From Pisaster brevispinus (lineage: Eukaryota > Echinodermata > Asteroidea > Forcipulatida > Asteriidae), in the NCBI GenBank assembly GCA_023634235.1, contig JAMKCF010000013.1, positions 4,703,327-4,767,326 of the forward strand: a stretch of DNA of 64,000 nucleotides, written 5' to 3'. Position 1 is the first letter of the stretch. Every line of letters begins with the position of its first letter. Both the position numbers and the translations under genes were made by a program. Of this stretch, positions 1 through 13,700 are shown one piece after another. The notes beneath the pieces were generated by a model, which saw nothing but the letters and a program-made list of their open reading frames with translations, was not told the DNA's origin and made no database searches.

Positions 1-1596
1 TGAAAGATTCCGCTGACATCGTCCTGCTTTCGACAGTTATGTTTTGATCAGTTTCATATTACGTTATGCCGAACCTTTATTTTCGTAGCTAGAAAGAGTG
101 GCCAACCAGGCCAGACGCTGAGAGTGTAAATTTCTTGGGATTTTGGGCTGGTGAGAGATTTTCTGCTGAGAAACTTTACGTGTTGAGGAGCATTATGAAG
201 TCAACTCCCAGAAATCTGATGAGGCCTGAAAGTTTTAGGCTAGGTCAAAATTGGCGGTTGCGGCTACGGCCTGGTTGCCACAGTCATTCCACTCTCTGGG
301 ACCCCGGTTCAATTCCTGCCTTGGGAACTATAAGGATTTGGTTTTCAGTCCCTACCTGATTGCATGGGTTTTCCCAGGAATAATTCTCTGGGGGTTTTCC
401 TCCCACATCTAAAACTGATCCTTCTTTCCATGGGGGTTCTTGGCTAGTACCACGAGAAGACCACACCGGCTCTTTTCAGAGCCAACACTCCCTCAAATGA
501 GTTTTTATACATGGTTGTACCCGCAAGTTTACTATTTAGTATTGATAGTTGCTTCTTGGCTAGTACAGTTATTAAGTTCGCTTTTCTGAGAATCCTTGGC
601 CTCACATTCAGAATTAATCAATGAAATGAAATGTGCAATGCCCATACATGTATGTAGCCCTTAGCTATAGACCGTCCAAGTCTTGCGCGTATTCGAACAG
701 TTTTGGGACCACTTTTGTCCCACGCACTTTACCTTAATGTGTGAAGGAACTGAACTCTTGCACTGTAACGGGTCCCAATGTTTGAATCCACGCGAGACTT
801 GCACGGTTTATAGCTGCAGCCAGCAGTTACACAACCCATGTTCAAAGGGAAATTATATCATTCCTCAATGTTGTATTTTTTTTCGAGAAAATGTGGGTTT
901 GCGGGGTAGGAATTAAAATGAAATGTTGTTTCGATGACCTGTTTACAGTTGTCAGTCCTTGACTGCAGAGAAAAACGAGAGCAAATAGTTTCTGATTTTA
1001 AGCTGTCAGATAGACCTTGTTATAAACTCCACCTTAAAAACGATGGTCGGCCGACCATCGCTTCAAAGTGATACCAAATTACATTTAATTGAAATGAACA
1101 CCTTGCGAGAGCGAAACAATTTCACTGGATACTTGGGAGTAATATGTACTTTCGGTCATCAAGTTATTTTTGTAGTAACTTTGGAGGTACTTTTTTTTTT
1201 TGTAAGACAAAACTAAGACGGAAAATAGGACTGAGGCCAATTAAAACAGTTGATACCAGATACTTGCAGTGTTGGTATTTTCTGGAAACTGCTTTCGTTA
1301 GTTTCTGACAATCCAACCGCCAGTGCAGTATGTAAAACTTCTTTGAAATTCTGGGGGTAACAAAATCTTAATATCAGGCGTGACATTCTTCTTTCTTTAG
1401 TCTGATTTCTGAATGTTTTGCCCTTAGAAAAATCAGAAAAATTACAATTAAATATCCTGGAAAGTCTATTCAAGTCTACACCAATTATGTACATGTAGGT
1501 CAGCTCTTGTACACAATCAAATGTTCCTATTTTTTCCCCAAAGAACCAAATACCATGCCATGTCATATATGCTTCGATTTCATTTTCCTGACCTAG
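1..1596. other. Upstream intron of gene 1 (partial)
   Basis: Non-coding by appearance, with a SINE-like element at about 230-480 and AT-rich sequence. An open stretch rich in cysteine at 683-916 lacks an ATG and has no convincing splice frame. Confidence 0.6.
230..480 (+). repeat. SINE family D copy (tRNA-like head)
   Basis: GGTTCAATTCC box at about 306-316, then a body (CAGTCCCTACCTGATTGCAT, CCCACATCTAAAA, GGGGTTCTTGGCTAGTA). The body recurs in reverse orientation at 30365-30645 and 44130-44425. A B-box-like site and several dispersed copies indicate a tRNA-derived SINE. Confidence 0.65.
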
Positions 1597-1780
1597 AACT
1601 ACGTCATGATCGGTAGCAGTGTCCTGCAGGAGTCCAACCTGGTGTCGTGGCAGGACCTACCAGGGTCAGAGAAGGCCAAGACGGCAACCGATCTACTGGC
1701 CTCAATTGAAGAGGTTGGTTTTGTGTTGGCCGACAATCTTGGGCCAGACGGCACTCTCACCAGTGAAGAAGTTAATGTTG
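1597..1780 (+). CDS. Gene 1 exon: GAIN subdomain A/B segment
   Basis: The acceptor is ..cctgacctag and the donor is GTAAGT at 1781. It is 184 nt and ends in phase 1. It encodes [19 protein letters not shown], which lines up with the latrophilin segment containing EEGAFVLADN. The codon before the internal ATG (1606) is open back to the acceptor, so the ATG is not a start. In gene 2 the same region is split into two exons (60727-60804 and 59922-60054). Confidence 0.9.
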
Positions 1781-4700
1781 GTAAGTTAACCTATCTATTT
1801 GCTAGATGCTAAATTTGCATCGGGGATAAAGAATATTAATTGGTTTTACCCATATGCCGATGTCTGTAAAACACTGTATACTCAGTACTTTTGCAGGTCC
1901 TGTGAAAAAAAAAGTCTACTGGCATATTACTCATAGGCATATTGCTTATTAATCCACATGCCTATTGTTGTGGCACCCGCTGCTAAACTATAGGGTTCAC
2001 ACTGCCTGTAGCTACCAGGCGGTCTCGGTGGTCTAGTGGTAAGACAGCTGCTCTAGAATGGCAAAGGTCGTGGGTTCGAATCCCACACAAGTGATATGCC
2101 TGTGGAATTTTAGCTTGACACACATCGGTCTAAAATGGGACAAAAAATTACAAGTCTCTATCCTCGCGGTAGAATAATGTAAAATGTCACTGTGTTTGAT
2201 ACCCTTTAATGCAATTTTGTTTTCAAAATCCCAAAACACTCGATGACGTCAAATTTCAAATACATGGTCCGTACATTTTGTACACAGAATTTTGTTGTGC
2301 ATTCCTGAAGTTTGATGATATTCAATCAAAACAGCATTGAGTCTGAATACCTTTGGAATACAGATCCATTCGTTTTTATCTCTGATGATGTCACGTTTCA
2401 AATTTCACTCTGAAAGGGTATCAAATCAAATCAAATCAAATCAAATCAAACTGGGTACAGCAGGACTCAATTCTACAGAGCTGCTTAAGCAGAAAATACT
2501 GCTTGAAGATTTTCTGCTTAGCAAAAATAAGCAGGGCACCACCAGTGACAAAATTTGCACCTGTAATGGTACATTGGTGACTGTTTTACAATAAGCAAAA
2601 TTATTTTGTACTAAGTAAATTGCTGTGCTTAAGCTGCTCTATGAAATTGGGCACAAGACTCAATTTTACAGAGCTGCTTAAGCAGAAAAATTTGCTTAAC
2701 AATTTTTTGCTCTGCAAAAAATTATTGCAGGAAACCAGTCACAAATGGTGCATGTTAAAAACCACTCTGGTAAGCAACAATTTTGTTGTGTGCTTAGCTA
2801 TTTCATGTGCTTAAGCAGCATCATGAGATTGGGCTCAGGTAACCACTGTTTCTTATTTACATGGTTTAGGAAATATTTTTTCTGTACATACATGTAGGAA
2901 CTTTTTTATGCTTGAAAAAAAAAAAACTTTTCCAACCCCCTGGTGTCTATCATGCTCTTTTGAGGAAGTAGGGCAGTTGATGGAATCGTTTGCCATCCAC
3001 ACCTTGTCTAATTAGAGCTCAGGATGACCTTATCTGTCCTCTTTGGGCTAATTGATAACTTACCTTAACGAGGAGAAATGTGGTACTGCGCTAATTGAGA
3101 GGTGTTTTTGAGATTACGTGCCTTGGGGGGGGAGGGGCTTTAGTTACTGCTTCAAGTCTTTCTCGGCGTAAACCTGAACTTTTGAGACTTGCGTCAGCGC
3201 TCTGGAATCGATCTCTGTATATGAGTTGTGATGGTTCTGAAAGTAACCTGTGGTGTTATGACACACGTTAGTTTCTGGAGTGTTTTTTTTTTCTGAGCAT
3301 GCAAAGTTACACACATCTTCCAGGGATGTGTGACTGAACTTGATTAGCAGCGCAGGCCCTGTACTTTGGTCTTGTGGGGGGGGCAAGGCATTTTGCCCCT
3401 CGGTAAAGGGCGCCAGTATTCAAAGGGAAATGAAACTGTGTACGGGAACATGTCGAGGGGCACCTTTATGGGAAGAAAAGGGCACCGTCATGAGGGATAT
3501 GACATTTCTACTGGACTGTTTCAAGAGGCACCAAGGCAGTGATTTTGAAGTACTGTATCAGACCAGATAATCACAACAAAATTAAGACATCCGTGTGTAT
3601 TAAGCATATGACAGGAAACACAATAATGGGTACCACTGTACATCCATCGTGCTAGCAGTTTTTCCAATGGTTGTAATGTTGTTGTTTTTTAAATACCAAT
3701 AACCACCCAAAAGTGTTCCAACATATGAATGGACATGGAGGTTTATACTGGAAATAATTTAAGTTGATTCATTTGATGTTTTATTGTTCTTTTTGGGGTG
3801 TGTTTTTTTTTTAGCACTTTTAATTTTTCATCAAAATTACATGGACAAAAGTTACCTGCGTTTTCTGTCCATTTTTTGTTGAAAGAAATTTGAGAGAAAT
3901 TTGAAAAAAAGGGCTGTAATCAACTCAAATTATTTTGAGTATAAGCTTGCATACATTTCCATTCACATGTTGAAAGACTTTTGGGTGGTTTCAGGTATTT
4001 AGGAAAAATTACGAGCTTTGGCAAAAAAACTGTTAACGTGAAAGTAGAAAAGTGGGTGAGTTTCCTGTCGTATGTATCTACCCAAAAAGGCCAAGTTGCT
4101 GAAACAGGAAAAAACTGAAAAAGTCAACAACTATTCTGGGGAAAATCTGGGGGAGTTGCTTTTAGTATGAAAGGGCAACCTAGTTCCATATAAAAATTTC
4201 TTCTTCTTTTTTTTTAGTTTATAACCCTAACCCCCATTAGGGTCTCTCTACAAAGCCTGCCAAATACAACAGAATGCAGCACAGTTGAAATGAAAACCAT
4301 GCCAAATGCAACAAAATGCAACAAGGGATATTGTTGCATTGTGCAGGCATGCTGTTTGTGAAAGGACTGAGCAAGGGTGTTTGCCCTGCTAAATGCAACA
4401 GTATGCACATAAGTGTAATGTTTAACTGTTATTATACAGTCTTTTGAATATGATTTGAATTATGATTCTTACCTAGTATTACATCATACTTCTCAATACT
4501 TTTCCCATAAAAAATATTTTGAAATACCCATTATAAGTTGTTTAGATACAATAGAAGCACCCAAACCTATATGAAGTCACTTCACTGCTAAATGCAACAA
4601 ATTCAGTCAAAGAATGACATCTGAGTTGACTGCCAAATGCAACAGATCACAACAACTATTACCATTTGGTGCATATTGTTGCATTTAGCATGGTTAGGGA

Positions 4701-7700
4701 TAAAGGATAAAGAGATCCCTATAAATGGTGTTGGATAATTGTTCTTTTCCTTTTGTTCCTTCTTTGTACAGTTCTTGAAGTGGTTGTGCAAGACACGTCA
4801 ACGGAAGACTTCAAGGAAGTGATCTTTCCACGTCCTTCTCAGCTGAAATCCAGTGACTGGCAGAACATCACAGATTCTATATCCATCGCTAAGGCCAGCC
4901 TGGTCCAAAGAAGCAAAGATGGTAAATTATTAATGAAGGGAAAAAAAACACAAAAGAAAAACTCAAAAATTGAATGGAAAAGGAGATAATCTACATAGTA
5001 TGTCTCCAGTGGTGTTGGGGGAAGGAATCTTCTAAGAACGTTTGCATCCCTTCTTTCCCTCCCCCCCCCCAAAAAAAGAGATTTTTAAAAATGCACAAAG
5101 GGATGGTTCAGTACATCAACCGCTCCACAAAATGATGTATTTTCCCCTGTTTACCAATCTCAATCCAAAAAGAAAGTGAAAAAAATGAAGAGTGTCTACT
5201 TACACCACTTTCAGTCTCACACATTTCAGGGAAATGTTTTGAAAATTTGAATTTTCTACACAACACCCATGGAAACTTTTGAATGTAAATGTTTTTGTTA
5301 TGTAGTTTTAAAAGTAAAATTACGACAGTAGCCTCCAATGGCACAAGTAGGGTCATTTATCACCATGACAACTTCCGTCTCCGAAAGAAAAGTCTCATTA
5401 CATTTTCACAAATAAATATTTTTTGAATATTTAATCCCTTGTCACATTGGGCCCTTGGGCATAATTTGTGAATTTTAATAACAAACAAAATTCAAAGTGT
5501 TATTTAAAAAAAACTGAATTATCATAATTTTCAGGGCAAGCTAAAGTCGTCCTCCTAGCCTACAAGAACTTGGGTAGCCTTCTAGAGTCCAGTGAATACG
5601 ACGACGCCGATGCCAGTGCAGACTACATCATCAATTCCAACGTCATCTCGGCAACCATCGGTGATCCGCAAGCCGCCTCAAGTCTCCCTGAGCCGGCCGT
5701 CATCCTCTTTCAGCATTCCTCTGAGAATCTGAGCAGCCCGATGTGCTCCTACTGGAAGTATGCTGCGAAGTAAGAACCTTTGGCTTGATTGCTTGCTTTA
5801 TTTTTCTGCATGATACCTGAACATTAGTTGCTTCTCTGCACCCAGGTGTATTTATTCATGACTATTGAAGGACTTGGAAGGTGTTTGCCTGCGTTATGAC
5901 AGGGATTTAAAGTGTGGCATAAGGCCACAAGAACCTTGTTTTTTCTGTCTGCAAACTACTTAACCATCGTTTGCTTCTCTGCACCTAGGTGTATGAATCA
6001 TAATCCTTTGGGGCTTTGCCCGTTCAATTCAACTCACTTTATTTCCGATCCATACACAAATTAAACAAAGAACGATATACATATGAATAGCGTTTACAGG
6101 CAAACAATAACTGAATAAATGTTGATGGGGGTTTAGATTTTGTGCTAATTCAAAACATCATAACAGCTGCATATTATTCTCTTTTGTGGTATTTGGAAAT
6201 AAGTCGCTCTTTTGGGCCTATTCCTGAAGCTTGAATTTGTAAGATCTGCTCAAGAATAACGTGAAGGTCTCCAGCCAAGTGATGTATATTGTTTGTGAAA
6301 GGTCCCCCCCCCCCCCAATTTCTGCTTAGCAGACTAATTTCTTAAGCAATCAACTCTGTTTACTCAGCTCTATCAAAGTAAGAAGATTTCGCAGGCTGCT
6401 AACCTTTTGTCATTGAAAGTAGGAGTCAATACTAATTAATCATTTCCTTTAGCTTACCTTGGAATTAGCGCGATGATGTATTTATGGGCCTCTGAATTAA
6501 CTTGACTTTGTCCGTATTTCCTTTGAAGAAGTGAACTTTGTCTTTCATTTTAGGGGTAAAAGTGTAACAGTGAGATAAGATGAGGCCTTGGACAGTAGAA
6601 ATAGGGATCGAGATAATTTAGCATTTTTATACTGGGTATGTTTGAGGCACTTTTAAACCAAGTATCATGAGTGGGGTGGCTTGTATGTAAAGCACTCTCC
6701 TCTCACCACTGTGGCCCTGGTTTGATTCCTGGCCAAGGCCGTATGTGTGAGTAGAGTTGTGCTTTGGTTTTCTCCTATGCCACAAGGGTTTGTTTTTTTC
6801 TCCGGGCCTTCCAGCGTTCCCTCCCTATGGGAAAATCAAACACTTTCGATCACAGGCTGTGCTCCGTGGTCATATATGTGGCTGCTAATCTTTGCTTTAA
6901 CAACCTAAAATCGGAAGACATATTTCTCAGGTTGGCAAGAAATGTTTGCATACTTGCCACTGCTAAGAATTCTTTGCTTATACATAATGCGAAGAAATAT
7001 TCGCCGCTAACCTTGTGAGATTTTAAGTGCTGAATAGCACTCGCACTAATGTTATCACTTTTGCTCAAAATACATGTCAGACAAACATTCCACAACATGC
7101 TCTCATGAGATCATTGCATCGGCGGGCTAGACAGCATTAGTACAGTTAATACATGCCAGTAAACATAACAGCTTGAGCATGCACACGCTTGTACATTAGT
7201 GAATTGTGACACGTTGTGTGAGATCTGGGTTTTTGTTTGTTTGTTAATCAAGAGAACTCGGCAAACTCCAACAAGGGGATATAAACACTAAGCTGGCAGC
7301 AGCCAATCTCTCTCATACAGACTTTGGTTTAACGTCAACGATTATGAGTTGCACAAATCAATAAACTGTGACTCAGTAACTAGACGGCAATACTTATTCT
7401 AATCATTGTGAAATCAGCGGTTGGCTTGGTAGGATTGGAACCCACAACCTTGTGATTGCAAGTCCTGCAGGTCTAACCACTGGACCGCTGTGACGTTGAG
7501 CTTCTATGTTTAGCATAAGTGCAGAATGGTATTCTGTGGTAAGCAGAGTCGTGAATAGTGCTTTGTCTGGCATTTAACGAGCAGAATGCTGTAAAGGTAG
7601 ACTCCTTGAATAATGCTCTTTTTGTTTGTTTGTTTGTTTGTTTGTTTGTTTGTTTTTTATAGTGCCCCAGGGGAGTGGTCAAGCAGCGGCTGCACAATGG

Positions 7701-10700
7701 TATCCACCAACCAAACCCACACGGTGTGCTCCTGCACCCATCTGACCAACTTTGCCATCCTCATGAACACCAAGGGTGTCTATGTAAGTAAACTGTAAAC
7801 TTTTTTAAAAGTTTCACATTTTTTGTGAAAAACAAACATGAAACAATTTCTTCATCTTCTTTTTTCTTAGAAAGTGTACAAAGAAGTAAGCTGGGAGTAT
7901 GAATTCCTTTCAGTTAGGAGAAACTTTTACTTTCTCAAACTGAACACTGAATTGAAATCAACTGAAAGACACCAACCTTTTGTCAGGCATGCAGCGGATA
8001 AACTGATTTCCTCAATTCTTTTTCGAGCCGTAAAACACACTGTGCAATATTTGTGCATACCTACTTTATCAGTTCATTGCAGGTGCCAGGCAATATGTAA
8101 TAAATAGTCAAACCACAGACTACCAAATATCCCGACCACCAAATGAAAGGGCAACTCCATAGGGAATGATTTCATCCTGCAATTTTGCACAGCAAAAATA
8201 TTTTGATGTATATTCAGTTTGTGGTATTACCATGTGTATAATATATCTACTTCGCTGTGTAGATTTGCTCTTAAGAACTTGTCTTGCTATTTATTCTACT
8301 GCTGGGGAGTAGATTTTGGAATTCGGGAGACTACTTAGTTTTGAAAAGAACTGTCTTGCTGATTGAGTACTACCTAGGGAGGTAGGAAGTCGGCCGGGAC
8401 TACTACTTTCTCTTTGTGGATTGAGGGGACTAAATAGCAAGACAAGTTCTCAAGAATCAACACAGCAAAGTAGGTATATACACATGGTGTTACCGCAAAC
8501 TGAATCTACAAAATATTTCTACTGAGCATGTTTTGTGCTCACTGAATGTTCACATTGAGTAGCAAATTATGTTTTTTGAGTAGCAACTAATGTGTGCCGT
8601 GCTATACAAGAGCAATCGTTCACTGTGGTTTTGACATTCACCCGTTTGTCCCTCTACACTCAATCTTCCCTGCTTCTCATCTTATCTGAATCTACCTGCA
8701 GATCCCCCGAGCTGATCACTTTGTTCTCTCCGTCATCACCTACGCTGGCTTCATCGTCTCCTGCTTCTGTCTCCTGATCGCCTTCTTGACGTTCTTCTAT
8801 TTCAAGTAAGTCTCTCGGCTTTGCCGTTCAGCTCTCTGGGTTTGCACTCCCTGTTGGGAGTCTGAGGGTTTGACCTGGGCCCACTTTCACGGACCTGGTC
8901 TCGATGTACCTGCCCGCAAGTGCTTTTACCTAACTCGGGTACCGGCCGTAAAACAGTAACCAAAGCATACTATGTATGTTTTGGGGCTGGTAACCTCATT
9001 TTACTGAGCAATAGGTTTTTGGGGTGTTAAATCGTTTGTACTTGTCCAGATGGGCCCCATTGTGGCTATCAAACAGAATCTAGTGCTGAGTACATTTGCT
9101 TGAAATTGGCAGATAACCATTCAAATATAACAATTATCATTCCTAATTCTGGCTGGTTAGCTGATTTATGTCTTGCAAAACGAAATGTTTTGGAAGTCCT
9201 CAAACTTCACTTATGTTTTTTTTTTTTAATGACGATATCCTTCCAATATCAAGTTGCACTGTACAACATCTTTAAGCCAGTGTGGCTTCATAAGAAGTGG
9301 TGCGAAAAAAAATGTGTTTTTGCGTCAGCCTCTTTCGATCAGGACCAAGCCAATGTTTGATTTCCTGAAGTCTTTTTTTTTTTTTTACGAGACATGAATG
9401 TCTGGGTCTGAACGGTTTAGTTAGAATAGTAACACTAATCACCCAGCTCTCAACACCACTGTCGGTCTGCGTCTGGTTGCGTAAAGCCTAAAGCCCAGGA
9501 AACCTGCTGGAAGCTTACTCCAGTTAAGTACCTTTTTTATTCATGCTGGGTAATCTCACTTCACCAACCCCCCCCCCCCCCACACACACACCATCTCCAA
9601 ACACAGTCTGCATATTGCGTCTGGTCCAATACTCTCTTTAAAGGGATAATACATCACCTGTTATTCATGTTGGATAATCTCACTGCACTGTCCTCTCCCC
9701 CCCCCCCCCCACCCACCCACCCAACAACCACCTCCAAACACAGTTGCGAGTGACTGAGTAAAGTGGAATGCGTACCACCGTGCAATCATGCGATGTTTAC
9801 TCCTCCCAGGAACCACAGTCATAAAGCATTTGGAATATTTGCTGTTGAACAAACAAAAGTCTGGCCGACGACATGACTCTTGCAATACATACAACCTGAT
9901 TTGTGCAAGTCATTTTTTAAACGGCATATAAAGTGATAGGTAGCAAGGGCGTCGATGGGTGGGGGACGGGGGGGACATGTCCCCGTCACTTTTTAGACTG
10001 GAGGGGACAGCATATCAGATTCCCCCCCCCCCCCACTTGATTGACTGTTCATTAGAAATATGCAACAAAATATAAAAATATACACCATTTTCTTGATTTA
10101 ATATTTCATTACAATTTTTGTTCAAATAAAATAATAGCGAACAAACAGTGAAATGTTTTTTCATTTTTAAAATTTTTTTTTTCTGATGGACCACGCGCAG
10201 AATGGTATTTTGGGCCTATTATGTTAGATGTATTTTTTCAAGACTTGCTCGCCCGTCCCCCCCCACTTTTCAGTAGCGATCGACGCCCTTGATAGGTAGC
10301 CATTTCAAAGAAGAGGAACAGTTCACTTGGTATGGCATGTATGGGTAGACGCCATCTTTACCATGTTTATGGGAAACGTGGATTTTGGCTATGGGCTGTG
10401 CCAAGCGTTCTGACTTTCCTACACAGCCCAAGTCGTTCACCGGCCAATCAATGCTAGGAGTTGAATAGAACTCCAGTGTGCTGTAAGGGATGTTTATACA
10501 TAAAGCATAGTCGGGTGTTCAAAAGGTGACTGCTGTTGCCCCCCAAAAAAGATGGCCGACGTGATGTCAAGTGGGAACTATCTATTTTATTAACAGTAGT
10601 CTTCCTGTGTGCAGACATGGTTTCTTGGAGTCCAAGGTATAGATACATGGCGGTACAATAGGCAAGGTGATTAGGGACTTGATACAGACCATGCAGGGTT

Positions 10701-13700
10701 TCCTTGGCTCTTGCCCAGCTCTGGGGATGACGTCTTTAACGCTTGTCTTCCTGTGTGTAGACATGACTTTACAGGTCCGTAACCTGCGAGGCTGACCTCT
10801 TGCAAATGCCAAGGAACTAGAATAGCTGGATAACAAATCCGAGCATCTCACTGAAAGACAGAGTTTCGCTACTCCCATGAATTTATTTCAGAGGGGGGGG
10901 GGGGGAAGTCAGCAAGTTTTCTCATAAAGTGAGATCTTTAAAAGGGGAAGACGGTTTTGGTTTTGATTTTGTAATACATACTAAGTAATCATGCTGAGTG
11001 GGTGCGATACCTGGCTTACCGGCTCTTACAGGTTGAATGTCTTCTGACTGGCAACCCCCATACAAAGATATTGACAAAATAGGGAGACTGCCATTCTGCC
11101 AACATTAGGGCTAGATAGCTCAGTTGATAGAGCGCCGGCACGTTAATCTAGAGGTCGCAGGTTCAAGTCCCGCTCTAGTCAATTTTTCTTCCCAACCCAA
11201 AATTAGGTACTTAAACAAGTCTTGTTTTGTACCATTTTCTTGAACCTTGGATACAGAGCCCTCTAGGAAAGTGTTTTCTTAACTGAGGAGGCTGCCTTTT
11301 CAAAATGAAACAGGTAATAAATAACAATAGTGTCACTCTAAATCTGAGCTTGTTTCATCGTTTGTAGGAACTTGCAGAATGATCGTAACACCATCCATAA
11401 GAACCTGTGCCTCTGTCTCCTCATTGCTGAGATCATATTCATGGCTGGAATCGACCAATCATCACGCTCGGTGAGTTTTTTTAATGAAAAAAAAATCGCC
11501 TAAAACTCAAAGCCAGAAGGTCTGTTAAGATAAACAAAATCTGTTCACATTTCTTTAGTTTATATTCAATCCTTAAAATCTTTACAAGGCCGATCCTGAA
11601 GTTCTGTAGTCCATTGGCTGCCAAAGTCTACCAAAATTTGGATGCAATTGAAGTGGGTGCCTGTATGATGCCATTCAGTCAACACAAACTGCGAAAAACA
11701 AATTGAAGTGCGATAAAATCTGTAAACACTAAACAAAGAAACAAAATGATGGTCAAAAACATTGAAACTAGATAGCACAAAAAGGCATTTTTTTTTGCGG
11801 GAAAGAAAAGAATAATTTCGAAAAGTGTTTGCATTGTTGTACCACTACCCAGCCATCAAAAACGGTTGTGTGTTTTTTTTTTTTAATCGAAAAATTGGGG
11901 CGGATCAAAACAAACTCAGGAAACTTTGCTGAAACATTGATCATTCTGAATGGCTTAGGTGTTGATGTGTTTTGATTTCAAATATGACCTGTCATAACTG
12001 ATGTACTTTTTGCTCTTTCATTCAGGCAATGTGTACAGTGGTCGCTCTCTTCCTACACTACTTCTTCTTGGCAGCCTTTGCCTGGATGTGCCTGGAAGGC
12101 ATCCAGCTCTACGTCATGCTGGTTGAAGTGTTTGAAGCAGAGAGCTCCCGACGCAAGTACTACTACCCGTTCGGCTATGGTGAGTCTTCCGTTTCCGTGG
12201 TCCACTTTTATGAAAGAAAAGAAAAAACTTACCGGTGAGGTTTGCGGTGACACCATGTGTAAATTTCATTTTTGAGTGGAGAACCGGGAGTTGTCAAACC
12301 ACCAAATCTTCTCAGAACCACCACTACTCAGAAGAGATTCTACACACGGTGTTTACCGCAAACCTCACCTGGTTGTACTCCCACCGCACAAAGTTTCATA
12401 TCCTACTTATGAAACAAAACTGTTCGGCAGATAACTTTTCGTGCCACGGAAGTGCATTGTTAAATAAAATAAAAATAAACAAACCGATTGGGTATATTTT
12501 AAAGATGCTAGGTAAGATTTTTTCGCCAAATTGTCTCAAAACATTTATATTAAAATTTTAAATTGTTATTTTTTTAAGATTCAAGGAAGTTACATTTAAG
12601 GCATTACAAGAATAACATCGGCCAGTGATTAGTAGTAGAAGATAACAATGTGCAAAACATTTTGCATGTTACAATGTACATGTGTTTTGTGTATTTTCTG
12701 TCGCATATGCAAAGCTGTGGGTTATTTTTTTGTTTGTTGGTTGTTGTTGTTTTGGTTTTTTTAACAGCATCACCTGTCAAAATTGAGTTCAAAGACAATT
12801 TTTTTATTTATTTATTCAATTTTGTAAATATTTATTTTGCTTTGCCATTCAGCTTTAAAGTTCATCAAAGCAAAGCACACTAAAACAAACCCAACACTGT
12901 TACATAACAAACCAATTTTATGAGCGGCATTTTTCGGTCAACACTTTCAACGGATACCATTTTTCTGACCTACCTTGACCCCCTTTCCTGTGCAGGTCTG
13001 CCGCTGCTCGTTGTTGGCATAGCAGCAGCCATTGATATCTCAAGCTATGGAACAGAGGAGTAGTAAGTACCGAGACACAATCGGGGACAATCAAATACCT
13101 ACGATCAACTGGAATTAAATGTGAAAACTCTTTCTCCCTCCCCCCCCCCCCCCCCAGAACCCAGGAAGTGACTTAATTTATTTGTCCAAGCTGAACTCTT
13201 AACTCAAAGCTGGGTCAAGAACGCGTTGACTGTAAATTAATTTGTCACTTGTGACATTTTGAATAATGATCGTTTTGACTAGTTGTCAAGGTTTATTTTG
13301 TTTTCCTTTTTCCTAATTAATTCTTCTAGGCTCAGTGCTTGACTCATGACTTCTGGTCACTAATTGAAGAACAATCGTTTGGGTTTTTGTTTTTCTCAGT
13401 TTACATTGTTATGATCGATGATGATATGTGAAGGCCCACCTCCACAGGGTGATTTCTGTTTTTGTTTTGTTTTTTTCTTGTTGAAATAATGTTTTGGTTG
13501 AGCAAAGGAAAACTGACTAGAGCGGGACTTGAACCTGCCTCTGGAATTAATTTTATCTTGGAAGATGGCAAGGCCATTTTCATTTTTGCAAACTGCATTT
13601 TTAGTGGAAATTCTAAAAGGTTATGGGAAATAGTTGAAGGGGCACCAAGGCCAAGACCAGGGCAAGAGAGGACACGGCTTCTATTTGCTGCTTATTCCGA

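Larger units (their letters stand above)
1781..4771. other. Gene 1 intron
   Basis: Holds the tRNA-headed repeat (2015-2430), two head-to-tail palindromic MITE copies (2465-2838), and a 4250-4700 stretch where AAATGCAACA and its variants recur about seven times, partly as inverted pairs. No exon seen. Confidence 0.7.
8806..11367. other. Gene 1 intron
   Basis: Contains a duplicated segment of about 125 bp (starts ATTCATGCTGGGTAATCTCA at 9539 and a variant at 9663, each with a poly-C run), a hAT-like MITE (9944-10291), an imperfect tandem of about 140 bp built on CTTCCTGTGTGCAGACATG (about 10600 and 10742), poly-G at about 10893-10905, and a SINE (11035-11215). Confidence 0.7.

Noticed and set aside
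683..916. Cysteine-rich open stretch (CPTHFTLMCEG...HCNGSQC) upstream of gene 1
   Set aside because: It has no ATG and no acceptor/donor pair giving the phase needed to join 1597. The CEG/C spacing does not complete a lectin, EGF or LDL-receptor domain. Probably chance.
11109..11180. Functional tRNA gene
   Set aside because: Has A and B boxes, but the same sequence with an attached body recurs at 60285-60490 and as fragments, so it is a tRNA-derived SINE. The same logic applies to 2027-2098, 7425-7500 and 28140-28235.
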